From Gammaproteobacteria bacterium (GTDB taxonomy: Bacteria > Pseudomonadota > Gammaproteobacteria > Pseudomonadales > Azotimanducaceae): a stretch of 64,000 bases of DNA. Both the position numbers and the translations under genes were made by a program. The DNA lies in assembly GCA_021773565.1 (NCBI GenBank), contig JAJFJZ010000013.1, forward strand, positions 394,458-458,457, in the 5' to 3' direction. Of this stretch, positions 9,123 to 17,892 are shown in pieces (position 1 is the first letter of the stretch; each line of letters begins with the position of its first letter). Below the pieces are notes generated by a model. That model had not been told where the DNA came from. It searched no databases and saw only the letters and a program-made list of their open reading frames with translations.

Positions 9123-10589
9123 TCAAAGACTTGTGGCCGGAGCCCAGGTAGCGTGCGTACCACTGCAGATTCGCTCTGGCAAGCGTACACGTGCAATGGG
9201 GCCATCCCCGGGTGATGCGGCTTCAAATATCAGGCATTCAGATAGATCATTTGGCACATCAGAAGTAAAGGTTAGCAAATACCCGTCGTCCTCAGCAGTA
9301 GCATTATCTCGCGGTGCCATGACCGTTTCGCTAATAAAAACCCCATCCTCAAATTCAACAAGCTCTTCTGTTCCACTATCCATATCGTGTTTTATCAGAC
9401 CATTAAGGGCAAACAATTCTGGCGCGCATGTACATTCATAGGCATATCGATGTTTACGTCCGGCATACCTGCCGTTAATCATGGGGAACTCTGCACAGCG
9501 TTCGCTAAGTTGTTCTTCTGTAGTCGTACCGTTAACGAGGTTAAATCGCCAGCGATGCGCCCGTGCCTCGAGCACGTTCATATCCAGGGTTTCAAAGCCC
9601 TTGTGAACACCTTGCCTGCGCTGTACTCCACGTGCTGTGGGGTAGTGTTGATAAAAGCCGTCAAGTACAACCTCGTCTCCATCTTCATAGGCGTTTATCC
9701 AGTGCAGTACGAATGTGGGCGATGCTTCAAACCAGCGAATGTCTTCTGTGCCGCCATGGCGAGGAACCAGGCCAAATCGACTGGGTAGTTCCCGATAGAA
9801 CCGGTTCGAATACTGCCCAGCCGCAAGGGCTTCGGGATCCCAGCCCAAAGGTAAGTCGTTAACAATTGTCCAGTGTTTCGTAAAAGCTATATCGTGCGGT
9901 AGTCGTGGACCGGGTAGTGGAACGTCAATATAGGAGGAAAGTGCTCCGTCTGCGCCCAATACCCCATAATGCATGTAGGGTTCTTTGGTGCTGTAGTTGA
10001 AGAAAAGCAGTTCTCCCGTGTGCTCATCCAGTTTTTGGTGGGCAGATACACCTTCGACCGGAAAACGCCCATTCCAATCTGATTTTCCCAGGGTTTCCAG
10101 AGTGCGCGGGTCCAGTTGATACAACTCACCACACTGATAGAAACTTGCCAGGACAAGACCATTGTGCACGACTACATCGGTACTCGCATTATCCTTGAGC
10201 ATGGTACGCGCCCCCCACCCCGCATCGGCCAACGCAATGCCTGGATGTTCAGTGATTCCAGCGTATAAACTCTGTTTAGCGCCTTGTTCGGCTAAAAATG
10301 CCTCTGTCTGCACAAAACGATTCCTGTACCGGGCCGCTCCTGCTTCAAAACTTATGGCATGTAACATTCCATCACCATCAAAGGGGTGATATCTGCGAAT
10401 AGGCTCAAAAAGCGCGGTTTCGGTGTTACGCAAGTACACACCATTCAGGTCATCGGGGATTTTTCCTGTTATGTCCATGTCCCAGGCATCATATTCACAA
10501 AACTGTGGTCGCCAGACACCGGAACGGTAGGGATGCACATCATCACTTGGGAGACTGTGGTTAATGGGTTCGCGAATCTCGTATTTCAT
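9123..10589 (-). CDS. Carotenoid oxygenase family protein
   Basis: A 488-residue non-haem iron dioxygenase of the carotenoid/stilbene cleavage family (seven-bladed propeller), cleaving a conjugated double bond with oxygen. All four iron-binding histidine contexts are visible: VSAHQK, LPHDIA, FVLHWINAYEDG and, close to the C-terminus, SGTHATW. The start is placed at the second Met (10589) because the nine residues before it have no family counterpart. The terminal His makes it more like lignostilbene/apocarotenoid oxygenases than RPE65. It is divergent from a small SnoaL-like gene with an inverted repeat between them. Substrate could be an apocarotenoid, stilbene or isoeugenol-like compound. 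Confidence 0.9.
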   Translation of the reverse strand: MKYEIREPINHSLPSDDVHPYRSGVWRPQFCEYDAWDMDITGKIPDDLNGVYLRNTETALFEPIRRYHPFDGDGMLHAISFEAGAARYRNRFVQTEAFLAEQGAKQSLYAGITEHPGIALADAGWGARTMLKDNASTDVVVHNGLVLASFYQCGELYQLDPRTLETLGKSDWNGRFPVEGVSAHQKLDEHTGELLFFNYSTKEPYMHYGVLGADGALSSYIDVPLPGPRLPHDIAFTKHWTIVNDLPLGWDPEALAAGQYSNRFYRELPSRFGLVPRHGGTEDIRWFEASPTFVLHWINAYEDGDEVVLDGFYQHYPTARGVQRRQGVHKGFETLDMNVLEARAHRWRFNLVNGTTTEEQLSERCAEFPMINGRYAGRKHRYAYECTCAPELFALNGLIKHDMDSGTEELVEFEDGVFISETVMAPRDNATAEDDGYLLTFTSDVPNDLSECLIFEAASPGDGPIARVRLPERICSGTHATWAPATSL

Positions 10590-10641
10590 AATAATCCAGC
10601 TTACAGCAGCGGACAACGAGCGTCACGCAGGCCACAATTCA

Positions 10642-10675
10642 ATCCACGCTATATGCGATCCAATTTATCGTGGAT
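10642..10675. promoter_or_regulatory. Inverted repeat in divergent intergenic region
   Basis: ATCCACG (10642-10648) and CGTGGAT (10669-10675) are perfect 7-bp arms separated by 20 bases. They lie between the carotenoid-oxygenase and SnoaL-like genes, which are read away from each other. It may be an operator or overlapping promoter signal. No regulator gene is adjacent. Confidence 0.35.
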
Positions 10676-10739
10676 ATAAGATTATTCAGGGTCTATGCTC
10701 TGTTAATCCACATCTACACACATTTTAAGGAACACAAAA

Positions 10740-11165
10740 ATGAGTTATCTGGAGAGATTTGCAGAATACGCAGCAGCCTTTGAAGAAACATTCAACGACG
10801 ATAACTGGAAACGTCTGGAACAATATTTCACGCCAGATGCTACCTACGCGCCTGGAGATGGAACAATTGCACAAGGTCGCGATGAAATATTTACTGCTTT
10901 ACGCAATAGTGTTAGTTCACTGGATCGCCGTTTCGATTCGCGCGCATTCGGCGACAACCCGGCGCCCAGCGAATCAGGTAATGTGGTTACCCTGTTGTGG
11001 ACCCTGATACTCGAAAAAAAGGACCTCCCCAGTCTCACGATATCAGGGCGCGAGTATGCAACCTTTTCCGGGAATGCTATTCAGAAACTGGAAGACGTGT
11101 TTGACGACGGCGCTATTCAAAACCTGACCGAGTGGATGGAGAAGCATGGAGATTCACTGGGCTGA
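10740..11165 (+). CDS. SnoaL/NTF2-like small protein
   Basis: A 141-residue cytoplasmic protein with the order expected of SnoaL-like/NTF2-fold proteins: an N-terminal helix with FAEYAAAFEETFNDDNW, then YFTPDATYAPGDG and the segment TIAQGRDEIFTAL. A TAAGGAAC ribosome-binding site sits ahead of the ATG. Proteins of this fold bind small hydrophobic molecules or catalyse isomerisation or epoxide opening, but this group has no known reaction. It is divergent from the carotenoid oxygenase. Its last 12 bases overlap the end of the convergent DUF6090-like gene. Confidence 0.78.
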   Translation: MSYLERFAEYAAAFEETFNDDNWKRLEQYFTPDATYAPGDGTIAQGRDEIFTALRNSVSSLDRRFDSRAFGDNPAPSESGNVVTLLWTLILEKKDLPSLTISGREYATFSGNAIQKLEDVFDDGAIQNLTEWMEKHGDSLG

Positions 11166-11930
11166 GGATGCAGCTTTTAGCAGGCCCAGCAAAGCTACCG
11201 CCCTGCTTTTACGATTAGAATGTGTATCAGCCAATTCAATTTGCATATTACGTGCCTCGGTAAGCCAGGCCACCAGGGCGGTATTTTCGCGGAAGCGCTT
11301 ACCTGCTGCGAGAACAGCAGTAACATCTATCCCGGACTGGTCTATCCTGGCTAATTTGTCTCGCCACGCAATACCTACATTGTCCTGCAGCCACACTATT
11401 TGTTTATTGGTGAGCACACCGGCGCCAAGTTCAAAATGCTTGAACTCTGTCATAAGTTGCAAAGGCAGGTACTGTCTTTCTGTGATATCAAAGCGATAAT
11501 ATTCAAACAAATCTGATTTGAGCAGGTTATCTTTCAACAATCCTATACGTCCCGTAGAACGCAACTCCTCAAAAGTATCAGATCTTAATGATGGGGTAGC
11601 GGTAAACGCAGCTTGACGAATCGCCACCATAAAATCCAGGGGCCGCTCGCTCAGGTTAAACGAATTATCGGCAACACCAAGCAGAACATCGCCCAGTTCA
11701 AGTCGAAATCGGGCGATGGCAATTGACCGCTCAATTGAGGTTATATCAGTTTCTATGTCATCGATTAATCGCACCAGATAAGTTTGTTCATCAGCTAGAT
11801 CGCGTTGGGTTTTCTGCCAGTTGTCCACTTGCAAGGCGATAAAAATACCAGCAACCACCACTACCAGTTCGCTTACCAGTATCACCCAATCCTGCTCTCG
11901 AAAGTGCCGAAAAAGACGGTCAAACAACAT
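11154..11930 (-). CDS. DUF6090-like single-span membrane protein
   Basis: A 258-residue protein with one N-terminal membrane segment at about residues 17-33 (ILVSELVVVVAGIFIALQV), followed by DNWQKTQRD and a long, probably helical and extracytoplasmic region. The pattern of a short basic start, one hydrophobic helix ending in ALQVDNW, then a helical domain with FEELRSTGRIGLL matches DUF6090-type proteins of marine bacteria, which have no assigned role. An AGGGGT ribosome-binding site precedes the ATG. It converges with the SnoaL-like gene, with a 12-base overlap of ends. Function unknown. Confidence 0.72.
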   Translation of the reverse strand: MLFDRLFRHFREQDWVILVSELVVVVAGIFIALQVDNWQKTQRDLADEQTYLVRLIDDIETDITSIERSIAIARFRLELGDVLLGVADNSFNLSERPLDFMVAIRQAAFTATPSLRSDTFEELRSTGRIGLLKDNLLKSDLFEYYRFDITERQYLPLQLMTEFKHFELGAGVLTNKQIVWLQDNVGIAWRDKLARIDQSGIDVTAVLAAGKRFRENTALVAWLTEARNMQIELADTHSNRKSRAVALLGLLKAASSAQ

Positions 11931-12089
11931 AGCTACCCCTTCAAAATTACGATCGCTTACTATACGCGAACCAATGATTTCACACTAACCAGGCAGTTTC
12001 GGATTGAACAATTAACTGTCAACGGGCCTTGCGCCAGCTTTTTTGCAGGTGCAAAATGCGAATATCCAATCACCACAATTGGAGGACGC

Positions 12090-12515
12090 ATGATCACATA
12101 TATCCTTAAGTGTGGTTTGCTAGTAGCAATATGCCCACTGCTTTTCGCATGCCAGCAAGCTACCCTGAAAGCCCCTGCGGAATTTCTCGTAACTGCCGAA
12201 CAGTCGAAACAACTTGGTTCTGTCATTAACGCTGTTAGCTCAGAGCTATCACAGTACAATTATGCTTCTTTTACCGATAAGAAAGTTTCAGACGCCCTTG
12301 TTAAATATGATCCACAAATCCAGAACATTCTGAACCAGGAACAATGGACAGAGTACGACCAGCACCAGCGTGATTACTGGGTGTACAAAATTTACACAAA
12401 AATGAAACGTAATTACCGCTCTGTCAGGTCAATATCTTCCATCTCCAGTGCGATGTCTTCAGATATTGCCGATCGAACAGATGGTACTTTTGGCCTGAAC
12501 CGTTCCAACCAATAA
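12090..12515 (+). CDS. Putative lipoprotein, unknown function
   Basis: A 141-residue protein beginning with a lipoprotein signal peptide: MITYILKCGLLVAICPLLFAC, with lipobox LFAC and Cys21 as the acylation site. The start at 12090 is supported by GGAGG about six bases upstream and by the signal peptide. The longer open frame reaching back into the divergent gene is not needed. The mature part (about 120 residues) is polar and helical, has one YWVYKIYTKM stretch and ends in a serine-rich tail. I recognise no family. It is divergent from the DUF6090-like gene with 159 bases between them. Confidence 0.75.
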   Translation: MITYILKCGLLVAICPLLFACQQATLKAPAEFLVTAEQSKQLGSVINAVSSELSQYNYASFTDKKVSDALVKYDPQIQNILNQEQWTEYDQHQRDYWVYKIYTKMKRNYRSVRSISSISSAMSSDIADRTDGTFGLNRSNQ

Positions 12516-12592
12516 ATTGCACTAATTGCATGCAGGTAGGCGGAATCTCCAAGCTGGAATATTGGTTCAGAAGAGATGTGCGTTTCAAATTA

Positions 12593-14278
12593 CTAGTTCT
12601 TCCCGGCTTGCCACACCCGCTTTCCGTTTACCCAGGTGGATAGAATTTCCAGGTTTTTCAGTTGTCCTGCTTTCACTTTTCTTGGGTCCCTGTCCAGAAC
12701 TACAAAATCCGCAAAAGCACCGGTTCTTAGACTTCCTACCTTGTCTTCCTGAAACGCAGCGTAAGCGCCTTCACTGGTCATCGCTTTTAATGCTTGCATC
12801 ACGCTTAAACTCTGATCCGCATACCAACCACCGGAGGGCTGATCTGCCAAATTTTGTCTTGTAACAGCAAAGTGTAAGGTATTAACAGGCTGCCAGGGTT
12901 CGCCCGGCAGGTCGGAGTTCATTATTAAGCTACCACCGGCATTGAGTATCTTCTGCCAGGCATAAGCGTGTCGAATTCGATCTGCACCAACTCTCTGCTC
13001 AGCCCAGGTGCTATCACCTACAGCGTGACTGGATTGCATGCTGGAAATAACCCCCATGTTCACCACACGCTGATAGTAGTTGGGTAAAACTACCTGTGCG
13101 TGCTCTATTCGCCAGCGATGATCAGGATAAGCTTCATATTTAAGGGCATTTTCGAAAATGTTTAGCGTCCGGTCATTTCCTTCATCACCAATAGCATGAA
13201 CCGCCAGCTGAAAACCCCCTTGAACAGCTCTGGTAGCGAGGCTCGCCACCCGCTGCGGAGATATTCTTTCAGTCATGTTGGCATCCTCGGGCTTGTCAGA
13301 GTATGGCTCTCTCAATAATGCGGTTCTCGATCCAAGGGAGCCATCGTAGTAAACCTTGATCCCACGGATTGTGAGCCAATATTCCGGATCAATTACCGGA
13401 CCACGACTGAACATTTTTTGCATCAATGTTTCGTTATTGCCATCCAAAAAGCCATACACTCGTATGGGCAGAGCATTCTCCTGTCTGAGCTCTTCGAAGG
13501 CCTGCAGGTTTTTCTCTCGTATTCCAGCCTCATGAATGCTCGTTACTCCAGCCGCAGCCATAAGCAACATACCTTCTCTAATAGCACGTTTCCTCTGGGC
13601 CACACTGGCATCAGGAATATGAATACTCACCAGTTCACGCGCCAGTGTTAACAATACACCCGTGGGCTGGCCATTCTTGCGTTTTAAAATTTGCCCGACT
13701 TCCGGATCTGGCGTCGAACGATTAACACCGCCGATATCCAGCGCCTTCTTATTGCAGAAAACGGCAAATCCATGCAGTGATTGCAGATAAACCGGATTTT
13801 CAGGAAACGCCTCATCCAGCAGTTTTCTGTCCGGATAGCCTCTACTCCCCCATTTACCTTCATCCCAGCCTTGGCCTATTAACCACTCACCTGCTTTCGG
13901 AGCGGGGTAGAAAGCGCGCAGCCGATCTATCATTTGCTTCACTGTCTGTGTACCCACCAAATTGGCTTTAACCTTTTCTGCACCCAATTGATGCACATGT
14001 ACGTGGCTATCTATAAAGCCCGGAAGCACGGTACTACCGTCCAGGTTCACGAGTAAGGCTTTTTCTGCAAGGTCCAGCAACTCTTTCTTTGATCCTAACG
14101 CCTTGATCACCCCGTCCTCTATCAACATTGCCTCTGCTTCAGGGACATTTTCGTGCATGGTTATAATGGTTCCACCGTGCACTAACAGCTGTGAACTATT
14201 AGAACTCACCGCATTGGTACATAACCCGGTGGACAACAGCAGGACGACTGAAACTAAAAATAAAACCGGACTCTTCAT
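12593..14278 (-). CDS. Exported YtcJ-type amidohydrolase
   Basis: A 561-residue metal-dependent amidohydrolase (Amidohydrolase_3, YtcJ-like). It starts with a signal peptide (MKSPVLFLVSVVLLLSTGLC), so it is placed in the periplasm, and the Cys at its end could make it a lipoprotein. The start at 14278 is chosen for this signal. The metal motif GFIDSHVHVH is present, followed by HAIGDEGNDRT, SSHAVGDSTW and SDLPGEPW, the last holding the metal Asp. The family hydrolyses amides, N-formyl groups or related bonds, and YtcJ members are mostly uncharacterised. It is divergent from an acyl-CoA ligase gene, with an inverted repeat between them. Confidence 0.85.
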   Translation of the reverse strand: MKSPVLFLVSVVLLLSTGLCTNAVSSNSSQLLVHGGTIITMHENVPEAEAMLIEDGVIKALGSKKELLDLAEKALLVNLDGSTVLPGFIDSHVHVHQLGAEKVKANLVGTQTVKQMIDRLRAFYPAPKAGEWLIGQGWDEGKWGSRGYPDRKLLDEAFPENPVYLQSLHGFAVFCNKKALDIGGVNRSTPDPEVGQILKRKNGQPTGVLLTLARELVSIHIPDASVAQRKRAIREGMLLMAAAGVTSIHEAGIREKNLQAFEELRQENALPIRVYGFLDGNNETLMQKMFSRGPVIDPEYWLTIRGIKVYYDGSLGSRTALLREPYSDKPEDANMTERISPQRVASLATRAVQGGFQLAVHAIGDEGNDRTLNIFENALKYEAYPDHRWRIEHAQVVLPNYYQRVVNMGVISSMQSSHAVGDSTWAEQRVGADRIRHAYAWQKILNAGGSLIMNSDLPGEPWQPVNTLHFAVTRQNLADQPSGGWYADQSLSVMQALKAMTSEGAYAAFQEDKVGSLRTGAFADFVVLDRDPRKVKAGQLKNLEILSTWVNGKRVWQAGKN

Positions 14279-14323
14279 ACCTATTGTTCTCTTTCTTCCA
14301 TATATACAGTTCATACTTTCCAG

Positions 14324-14350
14324 ATGGGATACGCTGTTCTATCATCCCAT
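14324..14350. promoter_or_regulatory. Inverted repeat between divergent amidohydrolase and acyl-CoA ligase genes
   Basis: ATGGGAT (14324-14330) and ATCCCAT (14344-14350) form perfect 7-bp arms with a 13-base spacer, about 40 bases before the ligase ATG. The position suits an operator controlling one or both divergent genes. It could also be chance in a 111-base gap. Confidence 0.4.
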
Positions 14351-14389
14351 GCAATCTAATGGTGCATCTAACAATAGGGAATTACCAGC

Positions 14390-15937
14390 ATGTATTGTGC
14401 CCAGCACGCTATAACAAAAGCAGATACTGCCGCCGTTATTATGGCCGAAACCGGGGAAACGCTCAGTTTTTCCGAACTTGACCAACGAAGCAACAAAGCC
14501 GCCCATTTGCTGAGATCGCTGAACCTGAAACGACTGGACCACTACGCCATATTTATGGAAAACAACATATTCTATCCAGAAGTCTGTGCAGCAGGCGAAC
14601 GTTCAGGCCTGTATTACACCTGTATCAACTCATATCTAAAAACCGATGAACTCGCCTATATATTGAACAACAGTACTTCAATGGTTGTATTCACCAGTCT
14701 GGCAAAAGCAAAAGAGTTGGACCTGGCTCTAAAAGATTGCCCCGATATTGTTCGATGTATTGTAGTAGATGGGGAGTATACGGGTGATATATTCGACAGT
14801 TATGCCATGGCAACAGAACCCTTTCCAGGCACACCAATTGCAGATGAGTCACTGGGTACCAGCATGTTGTATTCCTCCGGTACAACGGGCCGGCCCAAGG
14901 GAATTATCCGACCGCTTCCGGAAAACAAACCCGACGAACAGCTTCCCATCTATGAATTCTTGCGCAATCTATGGCAATACCGTGAAAACATGATCTATCT
15001 GTCACCGGCACCGCTTTATCACTCCGCACCACAAGCGGCGGTGGGCCTCACGATTCGATGTGGCGGGACGGTAATTATTATGGAACGCTTTGACGCTGCA
15101 AAGTACCTGGACTATATTTCACAATACAAAGTAACGCATAGCCAACTTGTTCCCACTATGTTCAGCCGCTTGTTAAAACTTCCGGAAGAAACACGTCAGC
15201 AGGCGGATATATCATCTCTGGAAATCGCAATTCATGCGGCTGCACCCTGTCCGGTTAAGGTTAAAGAAGAGATGATTGCCTGGTGGGGGCCCATTATCCA
15301 CGAATACTACGGTGCAACAGAGGGGCTTGGCTTTGCTGCCTGCAATAGTGAACAATGGTTAGCGCACAAAGGATCTGTCGGAAAAGTTATTCTTGGCGAG
15401 ATAACTTTTTTGAACGAAGACGGAACACCCTCCCCTCCCGGAGAACCAGGTGAGATCTGGTTTAAAACAGCCACGGAATTTTCTTACTTCAATAACAGGG
15501 AAAAGACCAGTGAAGCAACCTCCGCTGACGGCTCCATGACTACCGTTGGAGACGTCGGGTATCTGGATGAGGACGGCTATCTGTATCTAACCGATCGCTC
15601 TACATTCATGATTATATCGGGTGGCGTTAACATTTATCCCCAGGAGATCGAGGATTTATTGATTACACATCCCAAGATTGATGACGCCGCAGTATTTGGG
15701 GTGCCGAATGAGGATTTCGGCGAGGAAGTAAAAGCAGTGATTCAGGTTACAGGTGGCATCGAAAAATCTGAATCGCTGGTGCTCGAATTGATGGACTATT
15801 GTGCGGAAAACCTTTCTCCCCAAAAATGCCCCCGCTCCTTCGACTTTGATGATGCATTACCTCGCTTACCAACGGGCAAATTGTATAAGCGTATATTAAA
15901 GGATCGCTACTGGCCGAAATCGGGCAGTAAAATTTGA
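14390..15937 (+). CDS. Acyl-CoA synthetase (AMP-forming)
   Basis: A 515-residue adenylate-forming ligase that joins a carboxylic acid to CoA through an acyl-AMP. The phosphate-binding loop YSSGTTGRPKG lies at about residues 164-174, YYGATEG at about 306-312, the GDVGYLDEDGYLYLTDR region at about 384-400, and the C-terminal catalytic Lys in LPTGKLYKR. The sequence resembles FadD13/bile-acid or terpenoid CoA ligases more than acetyl-CoA synthetase, but this is a general impression. A TAGGGA ribosome-binding site precedes the ATG. It converges with an alpha/beta hydrolase gene. It probably activates an acid made by the oxidative enzymes encoded nearby. Confidence 0.9.
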   Translation: MYCAQHAITKADTAAVIMAETGETLSFSELDQRSNKAAHLLRSLNLKRLDHYAIFMENNIFYPEVCAAGERSGLYYTCINSYLKTDELAYILNNSTSMVVFTSLAKAKELDLALKDCPDIVRCIVVDGEYTGDIFDSYAMATEPFPGTPIADESLGTSMLYSSGTTGRPKGIIRPLPENKPDEQLPIYEFLRNLWQYRENMIYLSPAPLYHSAPQAAVGLTIRCGGTVIIMERFDAAKYLDYISQYKVTHSQLVPTMFSRLLKLPEETRQQADISSLEIAIHAAAPCPVKVKEEMIAWWGPIIHEYYGATEGLGFAACNSEQWLAHKGSVGKVILGEITFLNEDGTPSPPGEPGEIWFKTATEFSYFNNREKTSEATSADGSMTTVGDVGYLDEDGYLYLTDRSTFMIISGGVNIYPQEIEDLLITHPKIDDAAVFGVPNEDFGEEVKAVIQVTGGIEKSESLVLELMDYCAENLSPQKCPRSFDFDDALPRLPTGKLYKRILKDRYWPKSGSKI

Positions 15938-15953
15938 TCGCGAAACACGATTC

Positions 15954-16730
15954 CTACAAAGTGTGTGTGTCCAAAAAGGACAGTACAGCCGCATTGAATG
16001 CCTGGGGCTGGTCTATATTTGCAGCATGGCCCGCTCCCGCAAGCACGACCTGCGTTGAATGCGGGATTTTACGGGCCATATATTCACCCGGAATAATAAA
16101 AGGCTTATCCAGCTCACCAACCAATACCAGTGTGGGAACATGGATTGCAGGTAAAGATTGAATGACCCGATCGTTGTTTTGCGCCAACATTCCGCGTGCT
16201 GCAAGAGCAAGTCCCTGAGCCGATGTATGTGTGCTTACGCTCACCTCACCACCCCTGCCTAATGCATCCAATCCTCTGGAATCGAATTCTTCCGCACGTT
16301 GTTTCGCCATTTCATTCCAGGCACCTCGAGCAGCTTCACTCTTATAACCCGGACCCGTATCAAATAACATGAGTGCAATACACCTCTCAGGGCTGGAAGC
16401 ATAAAATGCCAGCGTCATGTAACCGCCCAACGATAAACCGGCTATTATCGCCTCCTGTACTCCACAGGTATCAAGAATAGCCGACATGTCACCAACCGTT
16501 AACAATTCAGAATACAAATCTGGAGCATCAGGACTATCCGAATTTCCATGGCCTCTCATGTCCCAGCTAATCACATTATACGCCCGGCACAATGCACTAA
16601 TCTGACCAGACCACATGGCAGATGTTGCACTATAACCATGGCTAAGCATTATAGTCGTAGCACCTTTACCCGCTACACTCTCATGAAATTCATAGTAGAT
16701 ATTAACGCCACCTCGATTAATACTGGACAT
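15954..16730 (-). CDS. Alpha/beta hydrolase
   Basis: A 258-residue alpha/beta hydrolase. The nucleophile elbow GLSLGG, the oxyanion region LSHGYSATSAMW, the WDMRGHGNSD strand-loop, the acid loop GELDKP and the catalytic His in GAGHAANIDQP are all present. The set fits small esterases, lactonases or C-C hydrolases such as 3-oxoadipate enol-lactonase relatives. No signal peptide. It converges on the acyl-CoA ligase gene (16-base gap). Since three BVMOs are encoded nearby, lactone or ester hydrolysis is a reasonable inference but not shown. Confidence 0.87.
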   Translation of the reverse strand: MSSINRGGVNIYYEFHESVAGKGATTIMLSHGYSATSAMWSGQISALCRAYNVISWDMRGHGNSDSPDAPDLYSELLTVGDMSAILDTCGVQEAIIAGLSLGGYMTLAFYASSPERCIALMLFDTGPGYKSEAARGAWNEMAKQRAEEFDSRGLDALGRGGEVSVSTHTSAQGLALAARGMLAQNNDRVIQSLPAIHVPTLVLVGELDKPFIIPGEYMARKIPHSTQVVLAGAGHAANIDQPQAFNAAVLSFLDTHTL

Positions 16731-16879
16731 GTAAACCAGACCCCTTAACTCTAAACCTGTTTATCCACACTACACTTGCACAATTGGTGTGACAATATAT
16801 GGCATTTTTTCGTCATACCCAAATCACCAGGCTTACAAACATATACTTAGTTTTACATCTAGACTGACAAATTAGTTTA

Positions 16880-17890
16880 GTGTTCCCTTTTGACGCTCGG
16901 GGTTTGGACTCAGTGAAGTACACAAAAACGGCTCTGGTTTGCGGCGCGGGTGGATTTATCGGAACGCATCTTGTCAGGCGGCTAAAATCTGAAGGCTACT
17001 GGGTGAGAGGTATCGATCTCAAACAACCAGAGTTTGGCGCATCTGAAGCCAACGATTTTATACAGGCAGACCTGCGAAACCCTCACATCGTGGAAAACGC
17101 GTTTAATGTCCATTTGGACGAAGTCTACCAACTGGCTGCCGACATGGGCGGCGCTGGCTTCATATTCACCGGGGACAATGACGCACACATAATGCACAAT
17201 TCTGCGTTAATCAATCTTAACGTGCTTGAAGCATGCCACCAGAACGATACCAAACGAATATTTTATTCATCCTCTGCCTGCATTTACCCCGAGCACAACC
17301 AGCTGGATCCAGACAACCCGCTGTGCAGCGAGGACTCAGCATATCCCGCCAATCCGGACAGTGAGTACGGATGGGAAAAACTCTTTAGCGAACGCCTCTA
17401 TCTATCCTATGCGCGCAATTACAATATGAATGTGCGCATTGCCAGGTTTCACAATATTTTCGGTGAATCGGGCACATGGCAGGGCGGGCGAGAAAAAGCA
17501 CCCGCAGCACTTTGTCGAAAAATTGCACTCGCAGATGCTGACGGAACAATAGAAATCTGGGGCGACGGAATGCAAACTCGTTCTTTTCTTCATGTTAACG
17601 AGTGCATTGAGGGTATTCTACGACTAACAAGATCCGATTGGACAGGGCCGGTCAATATTGGATCAGAGGAGATGGTTACCATAAATGGATTGGCCGCCAT
17701 AATCATGCAAATAGCAAACAAAAAGGTACGGATAAAACATATTCCGGGGCCGCTCGGTGTGCGAGGAAGAAACTCTGACAATCGCCTGATCCAGAAACGA
17801 CTGGGGTGGAGTCCCTCACGTCCACTCAAAGAGGGAATCAGAGCGACATATGACTGGATCACGTCCCGAATTATGGAGCAGGCGAGTTAG
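16880..17890 (+). CDS. GDP-mannose 3',5'-epimerase-like NAD epimerase
   Basis: A 336-residue extended SDR closely resembling plant GDP-mannose 3',5'-epimerase, which makes GDP-L-galactose and GDP-L-gulose. It has the NAD motif GAGGFIG (22-28), ADMGGAGFI (88-96), SSACIYPE with the catalytic Cys134, YGWEK (Tyr163, Lys167), GGREKAPAA with Lys206, MQTRSF (231-236) and GVRGRNSDN (293-301). These match the catalytic Cys, Tyr/Lys, Lys and Arg of the plant enzyme. The first GTG has no clear ribosome-binding site. A second in-frame GTG at 16913, just before VKYTKTALVCGAG, is a good alternative start. A glycosyltransferase-like gene follows two bases after its stop, so it probably feeds an exopolysaccharide or surface glycan. 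Confidence 0.88.
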   Translation: MFPFDARGLDSVKYTKTALVCGAGGFIGTHLVRRLKSEGYWVRGIDLKQPEFGASEANDFIQADLRNPHIVENAFNVHLDEVYQLAADMGGAGFIFTGDNDAHIMHNSALINLNVLEACHQNDTKRIFYSSSACIYPEHNQLDPDNPLCSEDSAYPANPDSEYGWEKLFSERLYLSYARNYNMNVRIARFHNIFGESGTWQGGREKAPAALCRKIALADADGTIEIWGDGMQTRSFLHVNECIEGILRLTRSDWTGPVNIGSEEMVTINGLAAIIMQIANKKVRIKHIPGPLGVRGRNSDNRLIQKRLGWSPSRPLKEGIRATYDWITSRIMEQAS

Positions 17891-17892
17891 CG

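Noticed and set aside
11805..12089. Longer start for the lipoprotein gene, extending into the DUF6090-like gene
   Set aside because: The internal ATG at 12090 has a GGAGG site and begins a complete lipoprotein signal; the upstream part is antisense to another gene.
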